From: Cacconaster sp045617505
GTDB taxonomy: Bacteria; Bacteroidota; Bacteroidia; Bacteroidales; UBA932
Length of the DNA: 64,000 nucleotides
Direction: 5' to 3'
NCBI GenBank assembly: GCA_045617505.1
Contig: JAZLIS010000094.1
Span: 1-64,000 of the forward strand
The translations under genes and the position numbers were made by a program. The notes below the pieces were generated by a model that was given only the letters and a program-made list of their open reading frames with translations, made no database searches and was not told the origin of the DNA. The first letter of the stretch is position 1. Each line of letters begins with the position of its first letter. Below, in pieces: positions 16,112 through 24,500 of this stretch.

Positions 16112-16414
16112 CTATTCCTCCTCGCTTGCAGTAAACATCCCGCCCTTCTTCCTGTCCTCGATATTGGTTCGGATAAGACCGGTGACTATCAGGTAGAATA
16201 CAGCCGTGATGAAGCAATGAGGCTTCCAGAATCCGATGACGAGGCACGCGAAGAAAATCAGCACACAGGTGAGCCAGACCGATTCCTCGATGATATTGAT
16301 GATGGCGTACAGGATTTCTCCTTCATTACGGTGATGGATGGCTAATACAAGTCTCTTGAAAATTGATTTACCATTTCTAAAGAGAGTTACTGCAATGTTT
16401 CTTTCTTTTTTCAT
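16112..16414 (-). CDS. Small membrane protein, 100 aa
   Basis: Two adjacent hydrophobic segments are visible (about residues 45-62 and 68-83: WLTCVLIFFACLVIGF and ITAVFYLIVTGLI), flanked by a basic N-terminus and an acidic C-terminus (TASEEE). It is the second gene of the early operon. A role in superinfection exclusion or membrane signalling is possible for early phage membrane proteins, but unproven here. Confidence 0.6.
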   Translation of the reverse strand: MKKERNIAVTLFRNGKSIFKRLVLAIHHRNEGEILYAIINIIEESVWLTCVLIFFACLVIGFWKPHCFITAVFYLIVTGLIRTNIEDRKKGGMFTASEEE

Positions 16415-16426
16415 AATGCTATGGTT

Positions 16427-16624
16427 TTATTTGATTCTCTTCACGGCGATTGTACGCTCTTCGTTATTCGATATGGTCTCATACTCCTGATTCCATTCGA
16501 CTGCACGAGCTGCTACGAGAGCTTTGATGGAATTCCTACGCTCAATCGGAAACGTCAATTTCCTGCCTACTCGCAGGCTCTTTATCCTCTGAGTGTCCGA
16601 ATTTTTGTCAATTGGTCTCCCCAT
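16427..16624 (-). CDS. First gene of the leftward early operon, basic protein, 65 aa
   Basis: A small basic protein (MGRPIDKNSDTQRIKSLRV, then GRKLTFPIERR) with a beta-strand then helix pattern that could suit a ribbon-type DNA-binding fold. Its ATG is about 33 bases downstream of the predicted transcription start of the early promoter. It may be an early regulator; the family is not recognised. Confidence 0.55.
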   Translation of the reverse strand: MGRPIDKNSDTQRIKSLRVGRKLTFPIERRNSIKALVAARAVEWNQEYETISNNEERTIAVKRIK

Positions 16625-16663
16625 TTTTTGGTTAGATTTAATTATTTAGTTAACTTTCAATTG

Positions 16664-16695
16664 CAAAACTAAAGTATATTTTCGTTACTTCCAAA
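16664..16695 (-). promoter_or_regulatory. Leftward early promoter (Bacteroides type)
   Basis: On the minus strand a -7 box TAGTTTTG (16671-16664) fits TAnnTTTG, and a -33 box TTTG (16695-16692) lies 20 bases upstream, the spacing expected for Bacteroidetes primary-sigma promoters. It would start transcription about 33 bases before the first early gene. An operator-like repeat lies inside the spacer, so a repressor bound there would block it. Confidence 0.65.
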
Positions 16696-16722
16696 TAATT
16701 TAGCAATTATTTTTTCGTTACT
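16679..16722. promoter_or_regulatory. Two operator-like repeats in the lysogeny control region
   Basis: The 11-base element TTTTCGTTACT occurs at 16679-16689 and again at 16712-16722, spaced 33 bases (about three helical turns). The first copy lies between the -33 and -7 boxes of the leftward promoter. The elements sit in an AT-rich 141-base gap between the divergent early operon and the repressor gene. They are likely binding sites of that repressor. Confidence 0.5.
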
Positions 16723-16765
16723 ACATAAAATAATTGAATGAAAATAACTTAAAGTATTGATAATT

Positions 16766-17110
16766 ATGAATTTGGAGAAAATTAGACGGCTTTCTGAATC
16801 TCGTCAGGGAGGGTTAAAAAAGTTAGCCTTAGATATCGGGATGAGCGAGCAGAATCTGCATCGTTGTATGAATAACAATAAAATACAGGCAGGAGACTTG
16901 GAAAAAATTGCGTCACTACTCGGTGTTAGCTTGCTGACATTCTTTGATGAAGATCCTGTGGGCAACAAGGCTATCGCATCGGGCAATAACTCGGTTGCAG
17001 CAGTAAACAGCGAGGTTAACGGCAACAAGGCATTGGAAGAGAAGGTGCAATTGCTTGAGCAACTACTGAAAGAGAAAGAAAGGACAATTCAGATACTGAT
17101 GAACAAATGA
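16766..17110 (+). CDS. XRE-type HTH repressor, 114 aa
   Basis: The start at ATG 16766 (MNLEKIRRLSESRQGGLKK); a TTG 9 bases upstream is in frame but less likely. Residues 14-60 form a helix-turn-helix of the XRE/Cro-C1 type (LALDIGMSEQNLHRCM, then LEKIASLLGVSLLTFF). The C-terminus is a coiled coil (LEEKVQLLEQLLKEKE) suited to dimer formation. It is a small, one-domain repressor without a RecA-sensitive peptidase domain. It is transcribed divergently from the early operon, so it is the likely lysogeny repressor. Confidence 0.8.
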   Translation: MNLEKIRRLSESRQGGLKKLALDIGMSEQNLHRCMNNNKIQAGDLEKIASLLGVSLLTFFDEDPVGNKAIASGNNSVAAVNSEVNGNKALEEKVQLLEQLLKEKERTIQILMNK

Positions 17111-17307
17111 AAGAAAACGGGGATAAAAGATTCAAGATTGTAGTCTCTTCGGTTGTCATTGTAATTCTGATTGCATTTACATACGCATTGGCTTGCAACG
17201 GCAGATATGCAAGAGTAGGCGAGGGAGCAGCGATGTTTGACAAATGGAAGAAGGTTCTGCTTGTGCCGTCACCGGACGGAACCTATGTGCCGTATGAAAA
17301 AGAATAG
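17107..17307 (+). CDS. Single-pass membrane protein, 66 aa
   Basis: One hydrophobic segment (about residues 11-28: VVSSVVIVILIAFTYALA) follows a short basic N-terminus, with a soluble C-terminal tail ending YVPYEKE. Its ATG overlaps the repressor stop by 4 bases, so it is co-expressed with the repressor in the lysogen. A lysogenic superinfection-exclusion role is a reasonable guess. Confidence 0.6.
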   Translation: MKENGDKRFKIVVSSVVIVILIAFTYALACNGRYARVGEGAAMFDKWKKVLLVPSPDGTYVPYEKE

Positions 17308-17337
17308 GTTCAAGATTAAAACATTGATGAAAGTACA

Positions 17338-17424
17338 ATGATAAAATTTAGAACTTTCGCCTATGTTGCTGAATGTCAATATGGAATTGCAGCGGCCCAG
17401 GCTGCGATTAAGCAGAATAATTAG
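17338..17424 (+). CDS. Possible micro-ORF, 28 aa
   Basis: A short frame from ATG 17338 to TAG 17422-17424 with product MIKFRTFAYVAECQYGIAAA and an Ala/Gln-rich end. It lies between the repressor operon and a terminator. Coding is uncertain; it could equally be a leader or untranslated region. Confidence 0.25.
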   Translation: MIKFRTFAYVAECQYGIAAAQAAIKQNN

Positions 17425-17434
17425 AGAGCTAATT
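17419..17434. repeat. Short inverted repeat
   Basis: AATTAG at 17419-17424 and CTAATT at 17429-17434 form a 6-bp stem with 4-base loop, just upstream of a terminator. It may be a protein-binding site. Confidence 0.35.
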
Positions 17435-17444
17435 ATCAATAAAT

Positions 17445-17490
17445 TAGGCGGTAATGTGGCTCGCACGGGCTACTGCCGCCTATTTTCTTT
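17445..17490 (+). terminator. Terminator of the repressor operon
   Basis: A TAGGCGG/CCGCCTA stem (17445-17451 and 17476-17482) is followed by TTTTCTTT. The loop is large (24 bases) with a minor internal helix. It would end transcription from the repressor before the integrase. Confidence 0.55.
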
Positions 17491-17499
17491 TCGTTCATT

Positions 17500-17518
17500 C
17501 TGCACGTTTTTCGTGCAG
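17500..17518 (+). promoter_or_regulatory. Hairpin upstream of the integrase
   Basis: CTGCACG and CGTGCAG form a 7-bp perfect stem with a 5-T loop, 77 bases before the integrase start. It could be a regulatory site or weak terminator. No T-run follows. Confidence 0.4.
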
Positions 17519-17594
17519 ACCTTACGTGAAAATTTAGAGAGAATTGAGAAGCTCCGCACGTTGGCTTTAGAGTTGATTTAGACACGTATAAGAT

Positions 17595-19076
17595 ATGGCT
17601 ACAATGAAGATTTGCGTTCAGAAGCAGCGCAGGGACGGGTTCTATCCGGTTTACATCAGGGTAACGCACCATACCAAGGTCGCATACATCAAGACCGACA
17701 AAATGGTCAACTCCAAGGGTATCACAAAGACTCGCGAAGTCAAGGATCCTTTCGTGGTTCAGTCTCTTTCCGGAAAGATTGTGGACTATATGGACCGGCT
17801 AAACAAGAAGGACATAGAGACCTGGACGGTAAAGCAGGTTGTAGATTTCCTTCTGAACGAGACTGCGGACATCTGTTTCAGCGATTATGCAAGGCAGCAT
17901 ATAATGAAGATGAAGTTGGCAGGTCAGGCGCGTAACGCTCGCAACTACGACCTTGCGCTGCAAAGTCTGGAACGTTATGCCGGTACCAACAAGACGATGT
18001 TCAGCAGCCTTACGTCATATTTTGTCAACAATTGGATCTCTTCCTTGTCAACAACGCACCGGGCAAAAGAAATGTATCCTGTCTGCATCCGCCAGATATT
18101 CCGTGCCGCATTGAATGAGTTGAACGACTATGACAGTGATGTCATCAGGATACGCACGAATCCCTGGCCGAAGGTTAAGATACCGTCCGCGGACCGTCCC
18201 GATAAACTTGCCATCACGCCCGAGGAATGTCGCGCTTTCTTTTCCGCTCCGCTTCCGGAGAGCAAGATGAAGGAACCTCTTTCGGGACTCGGCCGCGATG
18301 TGGCTATGATGGTGCTATGCCTTGCCGGAATAAACACTGTTGACCTGTTCAATCTGAAGAAGTCAGATTTTCGGGACGGGAAGATTTGCTACAAGCGAGC
18401 AAAGACAACGAAGGCTCGTGCTGATGATGCTTACATAGAAATGCGCGTCCCTTCCATTCTTTTGCCCCTATTTTCGCGCTACGCCGCCAAAGATGATGCG
18501 GAATACCTTTTCAACTTTCACGAGCGTTATTCGTCCTCGGATTCGTTCGGAGCGAATGTCAACCGGGGAATCCACGACATCTGTGACTCAATGGGTATGG
18601 CAAAGGATGACAGGTATTGTGTATATACCTTCCGGCATACCTGGGGGACCGTAGCGCAAAATGATTGCGGCGCGTCTGTTTCCGATGTCGCTCTCGCTAT
18701 GAATCATTCATCAGGGAATACCATCACGCGCGGCTATCTCAAGATGGATTTCTCGCCAGCCTGGGAGCTGAACGAGAAAGTCGTAGAACTCATTTTCTTC
18801 TCGGAGAAAGAATCTCACCGCACACAGAAGCCGAAAGATGAATCATTCTCACGCTTCTCTGCCAAACAACTCATTCGTGGTACCGCTTATTTCCGGGGAC
18901 GGCAGCTCGGTAAGATAGAGGATATAGGATTCAATAATGTCGATGAAGTTATTTCCGCTCTGGTGAAGTTTGTGCCGGAGGACGTGCCTGTACGCTCAAT
19001 GGTGCAGTTCAAGGTTGAAAATCTCGACAAACATCAGGCTGCCATCTATGAACGAATGAAGGGCAAGGGCTTCTGA
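17595..19076 (+). CDS. int: Tyrosine recombinase (phage integrase), 493 aa
   Basis: Joins phage and host DNA at att sites by a tyrosine-linked intermediate. The N-terminal half holds a strand-rich arm-binding domain and a SAM-like core-binding domain. In the catalytic domain the first Arg position reads GINTVDLFNLKKSDF (Asn where canonical enzymes have Arg), as in the Bacteroides IntDOT enzyme, where this Arg is also absent. Later motifs are YTFRHTWGT (Tyr in place of His, common in Bacteroidetes integrases) and NHSSGNTITRGYLK, with the catalytic Tyr. An extra C-terminal extension of about 80 residues follows. Start ATG 17595. Confidence 0.9.
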   Translation: MATMKICVQKQRRDGFYPVYIRVTHHTKVAYIKTDKMVNSKGITKTREVKDPFVVQSLSGKIVDYMDRLNKKDIETWTVKQVVDFLLNETADICFSDYARQHIMKMKLAGQARNARNYDLALQSLERYAGTNKTMFSSLTSYFVNNWISSLSTTHRAKEMYPVCIRQIFRAALNELNDYDSDVIRIRTNPWPKVKIPSADRPDKLAITPEECRAFFSAPLPESKMKEPLSGLGRDVAMMVLCLAGINTVDLFNLKKSDFRDGKICYKRAKTTKARADDAYIEMRVPSILLPLFSRYAAKDDAEYLFNFHERYSSSDSFGANVNRGIHDICDSMGMAKDDRYCVYTFRHTWGTVAQNDCGASVSDVALAMNHSSGNTITRGYLKMDFSPAWELNEKVVELIFFSEKESHRTQKPKDESFSRFSAKQLIRGTAYFRGRQLGKIEDIGFNNVDEVISALVKFVPEDVPVRSMVQFKVENLDKHQAAIYERMKGKGF

Positions 19077-19183
19077 TTCTTTCAGGGGGCTGGGGGTAAC
19101 TTTCTTTGGCAGGGGTTTGGGGACGGCAAGTCCCCATTATCATTTCTGAAAGAAATAAAAATTATTGTTATTGTTTTTTTTCT

Positions 19184-19210
19184 CGCGCGCGTGCGTGCGC
19201 ACACGCGCGC
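19184..19210. repeat. Alternating purine-pyrimidine GC tract
   Basis: Twenty-seven bases alternate strictly pyrimidine-purine, mostly CG, and include a 9-bp inverted repeat (GCGCGCGTG and CACGCGCGC). A T-run precedes it and AT-rich DNA follows. It is capable of Z-DNA or hairpin formation and lies in the 368-base gap after the integrase. Confidence 0.7.
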
Positions 19211-19264
19211 CAAGAAGAATAATAATATACTCTTATTTCTTTACTCTACTCTCTTTTGTTTCAA

Positions 19265-19379
19265 AATGTATGCATTATCGGCCAAAATGTATGCATTATC
19301 GCTGATAATGTTTACATGTATACATTTTGAGCAATAATGTTGACATTATCAACGAAAATGTTGACATCGTGCATACATT
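19265..19379. repeat. Iteron array, 21-bp phased AATGTNNNCAT sites
   Basis: Six perfect copies of AATGTNNNCAT occur: at 19265, 19286, 19307, 19336 and 19357 on the plus strand, and at 19316-19326 on the minus strand. A seventh with one mismatch is at 19369-19379. Starts 19265, 19286 and 19307 are 21 bases apart, as are 19336 and 19357, so sites lie on one DNA face. The array follows the GC tract in the gap between the integrase and the leftward terminase gene. It may be a replication origin, arm sites of attP, or an operator. Confidence 0.6.
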
Positions 19380-19444
19380 AAGAAAATGCACACTTTGCGC
19401 GGAAATCGTGCAGCATGTGCATTTCTAAAATAGACGGTTATAGA

Positions 19445-19723
19445 CTACTTGATTTTGGACAGCTCGACAAGTTTGTCCTCAATCGTTTTGTCCTCTTCCT
19501 TCCTGACTTCCGCCTGTATGGACTGCATCTTCGGTGTGGTGTACTGCATAAACTTTTCAGCCATCGTAATGCGCTCAACAGGTTTCAATGCCTTGAAGTC
19601 AGAATCCATCAGGCCACTTTCTGAATAATCATCAAGAAGTTCCTGGATTACTGCCTTCATCTTCTTCGTTGTCTTGTTCTGGGAGCCGGGTAGCCGGCCT
19701 CCTGTTTTTCTTCCTTTTGCCAT
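19445..19723 (-). CDS. Small terminase subunit candidate, 92 aa
   Basis: The N-terminus (MAKGRKTGGRLPGSQNKTT) has the basic GGRxPGSxNK pattern seen at the start of small terminase-like proteins of Bacteroidetes phages. The rest is helical (AVIQELLDDYSESG) with an acidic, Lys/Glu-rich end. It would recognise phage DNA for packaging with the large subunit encoded at 42.5 kb. It lies on the strand opposite to the head genes and has its own promoter. Other DNA-binding roles remain possible. Confidence 0.5.
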   Translation of the reverse strand: MAKGRKTGGRLPGSQNKTTKKMKAVIQELLDDYSESGLMDSDFKALKPVERITMAEKFMQYTTPKMQSIQAEVRKEEDKTIEDKLVELSKIK

Positions 19724-19752
19724 ACCGTCAGTTAATACTTAAAAAGTTGGAG

Positions 19753-19760
19753 CAAATATA
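19753..19760 (-). promoter_or_regulatory. -7 box of the small-terminase promoter
   Basis: TATATTTG on the minus strand fits the Bacteroides -7 consensus TAnnTTTG, 30 bases before the start codon. The same TATATTTGCTCC string recurs before the scaffold gene at 45632. No clear -33 box was found. Confidence 0.5.
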
Positions 19761-19812
19761 GGTCGTTAAATTAGCCGCAGAATTATAAGTATTTACTTAA
19801 AAACATAATACA

Positions 19813-20310
19813 ATGGGACTAATTGGATCGGCCATAGGTGCTGGAATGCAGGCGGCAGGAGCTATTTTCGGCGGCATCAAGACTGCCAAGGCAATGAAAG
19901 AGGTTCAGGCAAACCTCAAGAAACAGCAGGAAGCGAATCAGGATTGGTATGACAGAAGGTACAACGAGGATGCTACACAGAGGGCAGACGCGCAGCGCCT
20001 TCTCACTATGACTGAGGAATCTATCAAGAACCGTAACAGGCAGGCGGCAGGTGCTGCGGCCGTTATGGGCGGAACCGAAGAATCTGTTGCGGCGGCCAAG
20101 GCTGCCAACAATCAGGCTCTCGCAGACACTATGAGCAATATCAATGCTCAAGCAGATGCTCGCAAGGATGCAATTGAGCAGCAATTTCAGGCGAAGGACG
20201 CGGCTCTCCAAGGCCAGCAGAATGAACTAACGATGAAGAAGGCCGAAGCTACTGCACAGGCAGTCCAGGGAGTTGCCGGAGCCGCCGGAAACATAGCAAA
20301 AATGTTCTGA
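19813..20310 (+). CDS. Ejection-type virion protein, 165 aa
   Basis: The N-terminus (MGLIGSAIGAGMQAAGAIFG) is a Gly/Ala-rich amphipathic helix, followed by a long Ala/Gln-rich helical region and a second Ala/Gly-rich C-terminal segment. This composition is typical of small internal virion proteins that enter the envelope during DNA injection, such as those encoded by P22-like phages. It is the first of three consecutive rightward genes (this, a 411-residue protein and the giant polyvalent protein), an order that mirrors ejection-protein clusters. Confidence 0.6.
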   Translation: MGLIGSAIGAGMQAAGAIFGGIKTAKAMKEVQANLKKQQEANQDWYDRRYNEDATQRADAQRLLTMTEESIKNRNRQAAGAAAVMGGTEESVAAAKAANNQALADTMSNINAQADARKDAIEQQFQAKDAALQGQQNELTMKKAEATAQAVQGVAGAAGNIAKMF

Positions 20311-20311
20311 T

Positions 20312-21547
20312 ATGAGTACGATAAACGACATCCTGCAGAACGGAGGCACAACAACGCCTCCTTCCCCTCCTTCATCTGGAACACTTGTCCAGCAGAACGC
20401 CGAACAGACACAGGGAACACCACCGGCACAGCCTTCCCACGAGAACGGCGGTACCGGAGATAAGTCTGGAAGCCCTGCACTCTCACAGCAGTCTGGAGAG
20501 TCAATACCTGCCGTTTCTCCGGCTATTCAGGCGAAAGCCGTAGTTCAGACCCCTGCAGCACTTGCGAATCCTCAAAAACCCCAGGCTTCAAGTGTTCAGT
20601 CTCAATCAACGGATCAACAGCAGCAGTCAATGACGTATGAGCAGATGATTCAGCAGACCAGCACGTACAAGCCGCCAACTCCGGAGGAACTTGAAGCATT
20701 GAAGAAGAAGGAGAAACGCGAAGCAATATTCTCTGCCATTGGTGAGGGCATCAGTTCCCTTGCCAATCTCTATTTTGCTTCACAATCTGGCGTTAATATG
20801 TATGACCCAAGAAAAGGTATAGGCGCAGCGCATATCGAGAAGTGGGACAAGTTACGTAAAGAAAACGAGAAGAATAGTGAGCAGTATATGAAACTCACTA
20901 TGCAGGCAAGACAGGCAGACGATGCCAAGGCCCGTGATGAACGTAATTGGCAGAATACCTTGGCCCAGCAGAAAGAAGCCGCAGAACGTTGGAAGCAGCA
21001 GTTCGAGCACCAGCAGGAACGTGAGCGGAAGGCCGATGAAAGATACGATGCGGAGCAGGCATACAAGAAAGAGCGCGACCAGAAGGCTGACGAACTGCGC
21101 GACAAGCAGTTCAATGAATCCGTACGTCAGTTCAATGTATCCTCCGCTCAATCCGCCCAGAGGATTAAGAATGAGTCCGTACGTCTCTCTCGTGAAATGA
21201 AGAAGGACGTTGTGACTTTCACTCTCGGTACAGGAAAGGGAAATATCGAGATCCCGAAAGATGCACTCAATGCCGCGAATGTAGCCCACGTATTCAGTAT
21301 GCTCCCTGATGATGTCCGTGCCCAGGTCAAGGGCGATGCAATTATCGGCAAGGACATTACCGGTGAATCTATGGTCGTTGGTTACAAGGAGCCGAGTACG
21401 GAGGCGATGCTTATTGCCATCGGTACCAATATCGAAGGTAATTCTAATGTGCAGGACGCTCTGCGCGAACTCGGAGGAAAGAAACCAGCCGGAAAGAAAG
21501 CCAACCCTATGGGTGGTGGGGATAAGAAACCAAATCCAATGCAGTAA
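20312..21547 (+). CDS. Ejection-type or internal virion protein, 411 aa
   Basis: The N-terminal third is disordered and Pro/Gln/Ser-rich (TTPPSPPSSGTLVQQ). The middle (about residues 125-160) is hydrophobic (AIGEGISSLANLYFASQSG). Residues 170-280 form a long charged coiled coil (EAAERWKQQFEHQQERER). The end is Lys/Pro-rich (MGGGDKKPNPMQ). It starts one base after the previous stop and precedes the giant gene by 3 bases, so the three are translated as a unit. A scaffold or injection role is an inference. Confidence 0.6.
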   Translation: MSTINDILQNGGTTTPPSPPSSGTLVQQNAEQTQGTPPAQPSHENGGTGDKSGSPALSQQSGESIPAVSPAIQAKAVVQTPAALANPQKPQASSVQSQSTDQQQQSMTYEQMIQQTSTYKPPTPEELEALKKKEKREAIFSAIGEGISSLANLYFASQSGVNMYDPRKGIGAAHIEKWDKLRKENEKNSEQYMKLTMQARQADDAKARDERNWQNTLAQQKEAAERWKQQFEHQQERERKADERYDAEQAYKKERDQKADELRDKQFNESVRQFNVSSAQSAQRIKNESVRLSREMKKDVVTFTLGTGKGNIEIPKDALNAANVAHVFSMLPDDVRAQVKGDAIIGKDITGESMVVGYKEPSTEAMLIAIGTNIEGNSNVQDALRELGGKKPAGKKANPMGGGDKKPNPMQ

Positions 21548-21550
21548 GTT

Positions 21551-24500
21551 ATGGACGATAATAAGAAGAAATTATATGATGCCCTGTCCCGAGACTATGA
21601 ACTTGGGACTTTCGAGCAATTCAGCAAGGATATAGAGGACGAAGGGAAGCGCAAGAAATTATATGATGCTACCAGCAAGGATTACGATTACGGCGATTTT
21701 GACTCGTTCTCAAACCAGCTCGGCTTTTCAAAGGAGCAACAACCAGCACAACCCGTGCATACCTCAGCGGATAATGTTGTGACCGCGCCTTCGCAGCAGG
21801 AAGCCGAAGCAACTCCGGCACCTGATGCGACAAGTGCGCCTGCTCTCCAGCAGACTGTCAAGATGCCGGAAGTCGAGACCGCGCAGGTCCCGCAATTCAA
21901 TGATTTGCCCCAGGACAGGACAAATAAGGCTTTTGTTGAGCAGCAGACACGCGAACAAGTTGCTGGAATGTCAGCACGTATTGATGAGCAGCTGAACGCC
22001 GCGATAGGTGAATCCCAAAAAGCCTATGATGTGAAACAGGAAGAGGCGAAGAAGCAGCCTTTCTTCCGCCGTCTCCTTACAAGCATAGGTGAAAACTATG
22101 CTCCTAACGGTGACATATCCATACCGGCGATGCGTCAGTACAATGAAGTAATGCAGGGAGCAGGCAATCTGGAACTCCAGAACAGGATCCAGAGCCTTCA
22201 AGCAGCAAGGAACTCTCTTTCCGATGCGCAGCGCATCATTAAGGAGGCTGACAAAGCCGTGCAGGAAGGCAACTTCGAAGGATTCTTCAAAGGTGCAGGA
22301 CGTGGATTCGGTCAGCACCTTTTCGATGTTCGCACCTGGGATATGGGATTGTCTCAAATGCAGGATGCTGGAGTCCTTCTCGGTGCCCTCTCAAAGTTTG
22401 ACAATGGCGAGCAGTTGACCGATGCAGAACAGGCTATGCTTGATGCAAAAGCCGTTGAAATGGCCACCAACGCCTATTTCGGTTCTTATGTGGGCAGAGG
22501 GTACAAGGCTGGAACAATAACGGCCGAGTCTATTCCTTTTATGCTTGAAATGTGCATCAACCCTGCATCCGGTATAGGTTCTGGAGTATCAAGCTCACTC
22601 ACAAGATATGCCCTGCAAAGATTCGGCAAGGAGGCCGTTAAGAAGAATGCCGGGAAATACGTAGCAGCTAAAGTGGGTGCTCGTGTACTCGGTGATGTTG
22701 CAGGAGCAGCTATTATGGCTGGTACCACAGGTGCAACCGGCGTTGCCGCAGATGCAATGGAGCGTATGGCAGGACATACCACGTTCGATACAGATGATGA
22801 AGGACAGAGTTTCTTCACAGGCCACGTTGAGGCAGAGGACGCAGGAGCGGCATTCCGCAAGGCTTTTGCTTCAAGGGCGATAGAGAATCATTCTGAAATG
22901 CTCGGCAATTACTTCGCTCCTGTCCTCGGTGCCGTGAGCAAGGGACTCGGGAAAGGTCTCGAAAAGATAGGTCTTGGTAAGGTCAATCAATTCTTTGATG
23001 ATGTTGCAGCAAGTGATTTCGCGAAAATCGTCACGGACTTCGAGAAGCACGCGCAGTGGCACGGGACAATCGGAGAATACGCAGAGGAAGTCCTCGGCAA
23101 TATGGAAAACGCTGTTCTTGTCGGTGACCAGAACTTCGGAACAGGAGAAAACGGCATCTTCAATTTATCTGACAATATAGATACGTTCCTCGGTGTTGCC
23201 CTTATGAGTGGCGCTTTCAGTTCAATCAAGACAGGCGGCTATTTGTATGATAAGGCATCCAAATACAAGGCAAAAAATGATGTCGCAAAGGCTGACGCAG
23301 CTGCCCAGGCCGCGTATGATGACCCGGCAGGGTGGGAAGGCTTCAAAGAATTCCTGCACGGTGCCACCGAAGAGGAAGCCACATCAGCAGTCGCAGACTT
23401 CCTCCGGGATGAAGAGGTGCCGGAAGAACGCAAGAAGGCTGTTCTTGACTACCTGAAGGCGGAGAAACGTTATGAAGGGTTTACAGTATCAGATGAGAAA
23501 CGCCACTCGGAAGGTATTGTTCCTCCAGAAGTGATAGAGGCAGAGGATGCATTTGACGGTGGTTACTCTCTGGAGAGTGAGCAGGAAATGAACGATGCGA
23601 AGAATGAACTTGACTTGAAGCGCACTCAACTCCAACAGATACTTGGCCGAGATGACATATCTATTGCCGAGTTGTGGGACGGCTCAAATCAATTCTTCTC
23701 ATCGGATCTCCCGTACACGGATGAGGAAAAAGACGTCATCGTTGACTACCTCAACGCGAAATCAACCTACGAAGGAATGATTCAGCGCGTTCAGGATGAC
23801 ATTGAAAGTCGGACCTCTGCAGCCGTCAAAGTCATTGACGGAAATACCAACGTAGATTCAAGGCAAATTGTTCCTGCCACAATGAAAATCGAAGACCGAA
23901 AGGTCTATGTTGTCGGTGGGACCGTGAATATGAATGCCGATGATACTATGGTTGACAAAGAGGCATCGGACGAAAGCGTCATAGTCAAGGACGCAGAGAC
24001 CGGCAAGATTGAGTTTGTGTCTCCTGATGCAATCCTACGTGTTGATTCTCCAATCAACCCGGAAGAGGAAAAGCAGAATATCACCAATCAGATACGTCAG
24101 GAACTTGCACAGGTCGCAGCCAACAAGATAGACGGCGTGTTGGGTTTTGCGCCTGATGATGTCTATTCCCTCATCGATGCCCAGGGCCAGAATATGAACA
24201 TCAAGATTGTTCCGAATGCTCAGGGTATTACTGACAATGGAGACGGCACAGTAAACTATGTCGTTCTTAATCCTGACGGTCTGGAATCTCTCAATCCAGA
24301 TGGCAGCAGGGCAATATATACCCTGCCGAAAGCTAACATTCAGGAAATGGCTGCAACTGCAAATCTTGTACGCCTCAATCAGTTCGAGCAACAGAAGGCA
24401 GCGCAGCGTATAGATATGCGCCACCAGGAACAGCAGGCAAATCTTCCCGAATACGACATTAACGATAATGTGACGCTCTCTGCCAACGGGCAGCAGGTAC

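Noticed and set aside
17363..17581. 72-codon frame between repressor and integrase
   Set aside because: It runs through the terminator and hairpin and has an unlikely composition.
19184..19210. GC tract as an intrinsic terminator of the integrase
   Set aside because: The T-run lies before, not after, the hairpin on the plus strand, and an A-run follows on the minus strand, so it does not fit in either direction.
19415..19624. Rightward frame opposite the small terminase candidate
   Set aside because: Antisense shadow of a better-supported leftward gene.
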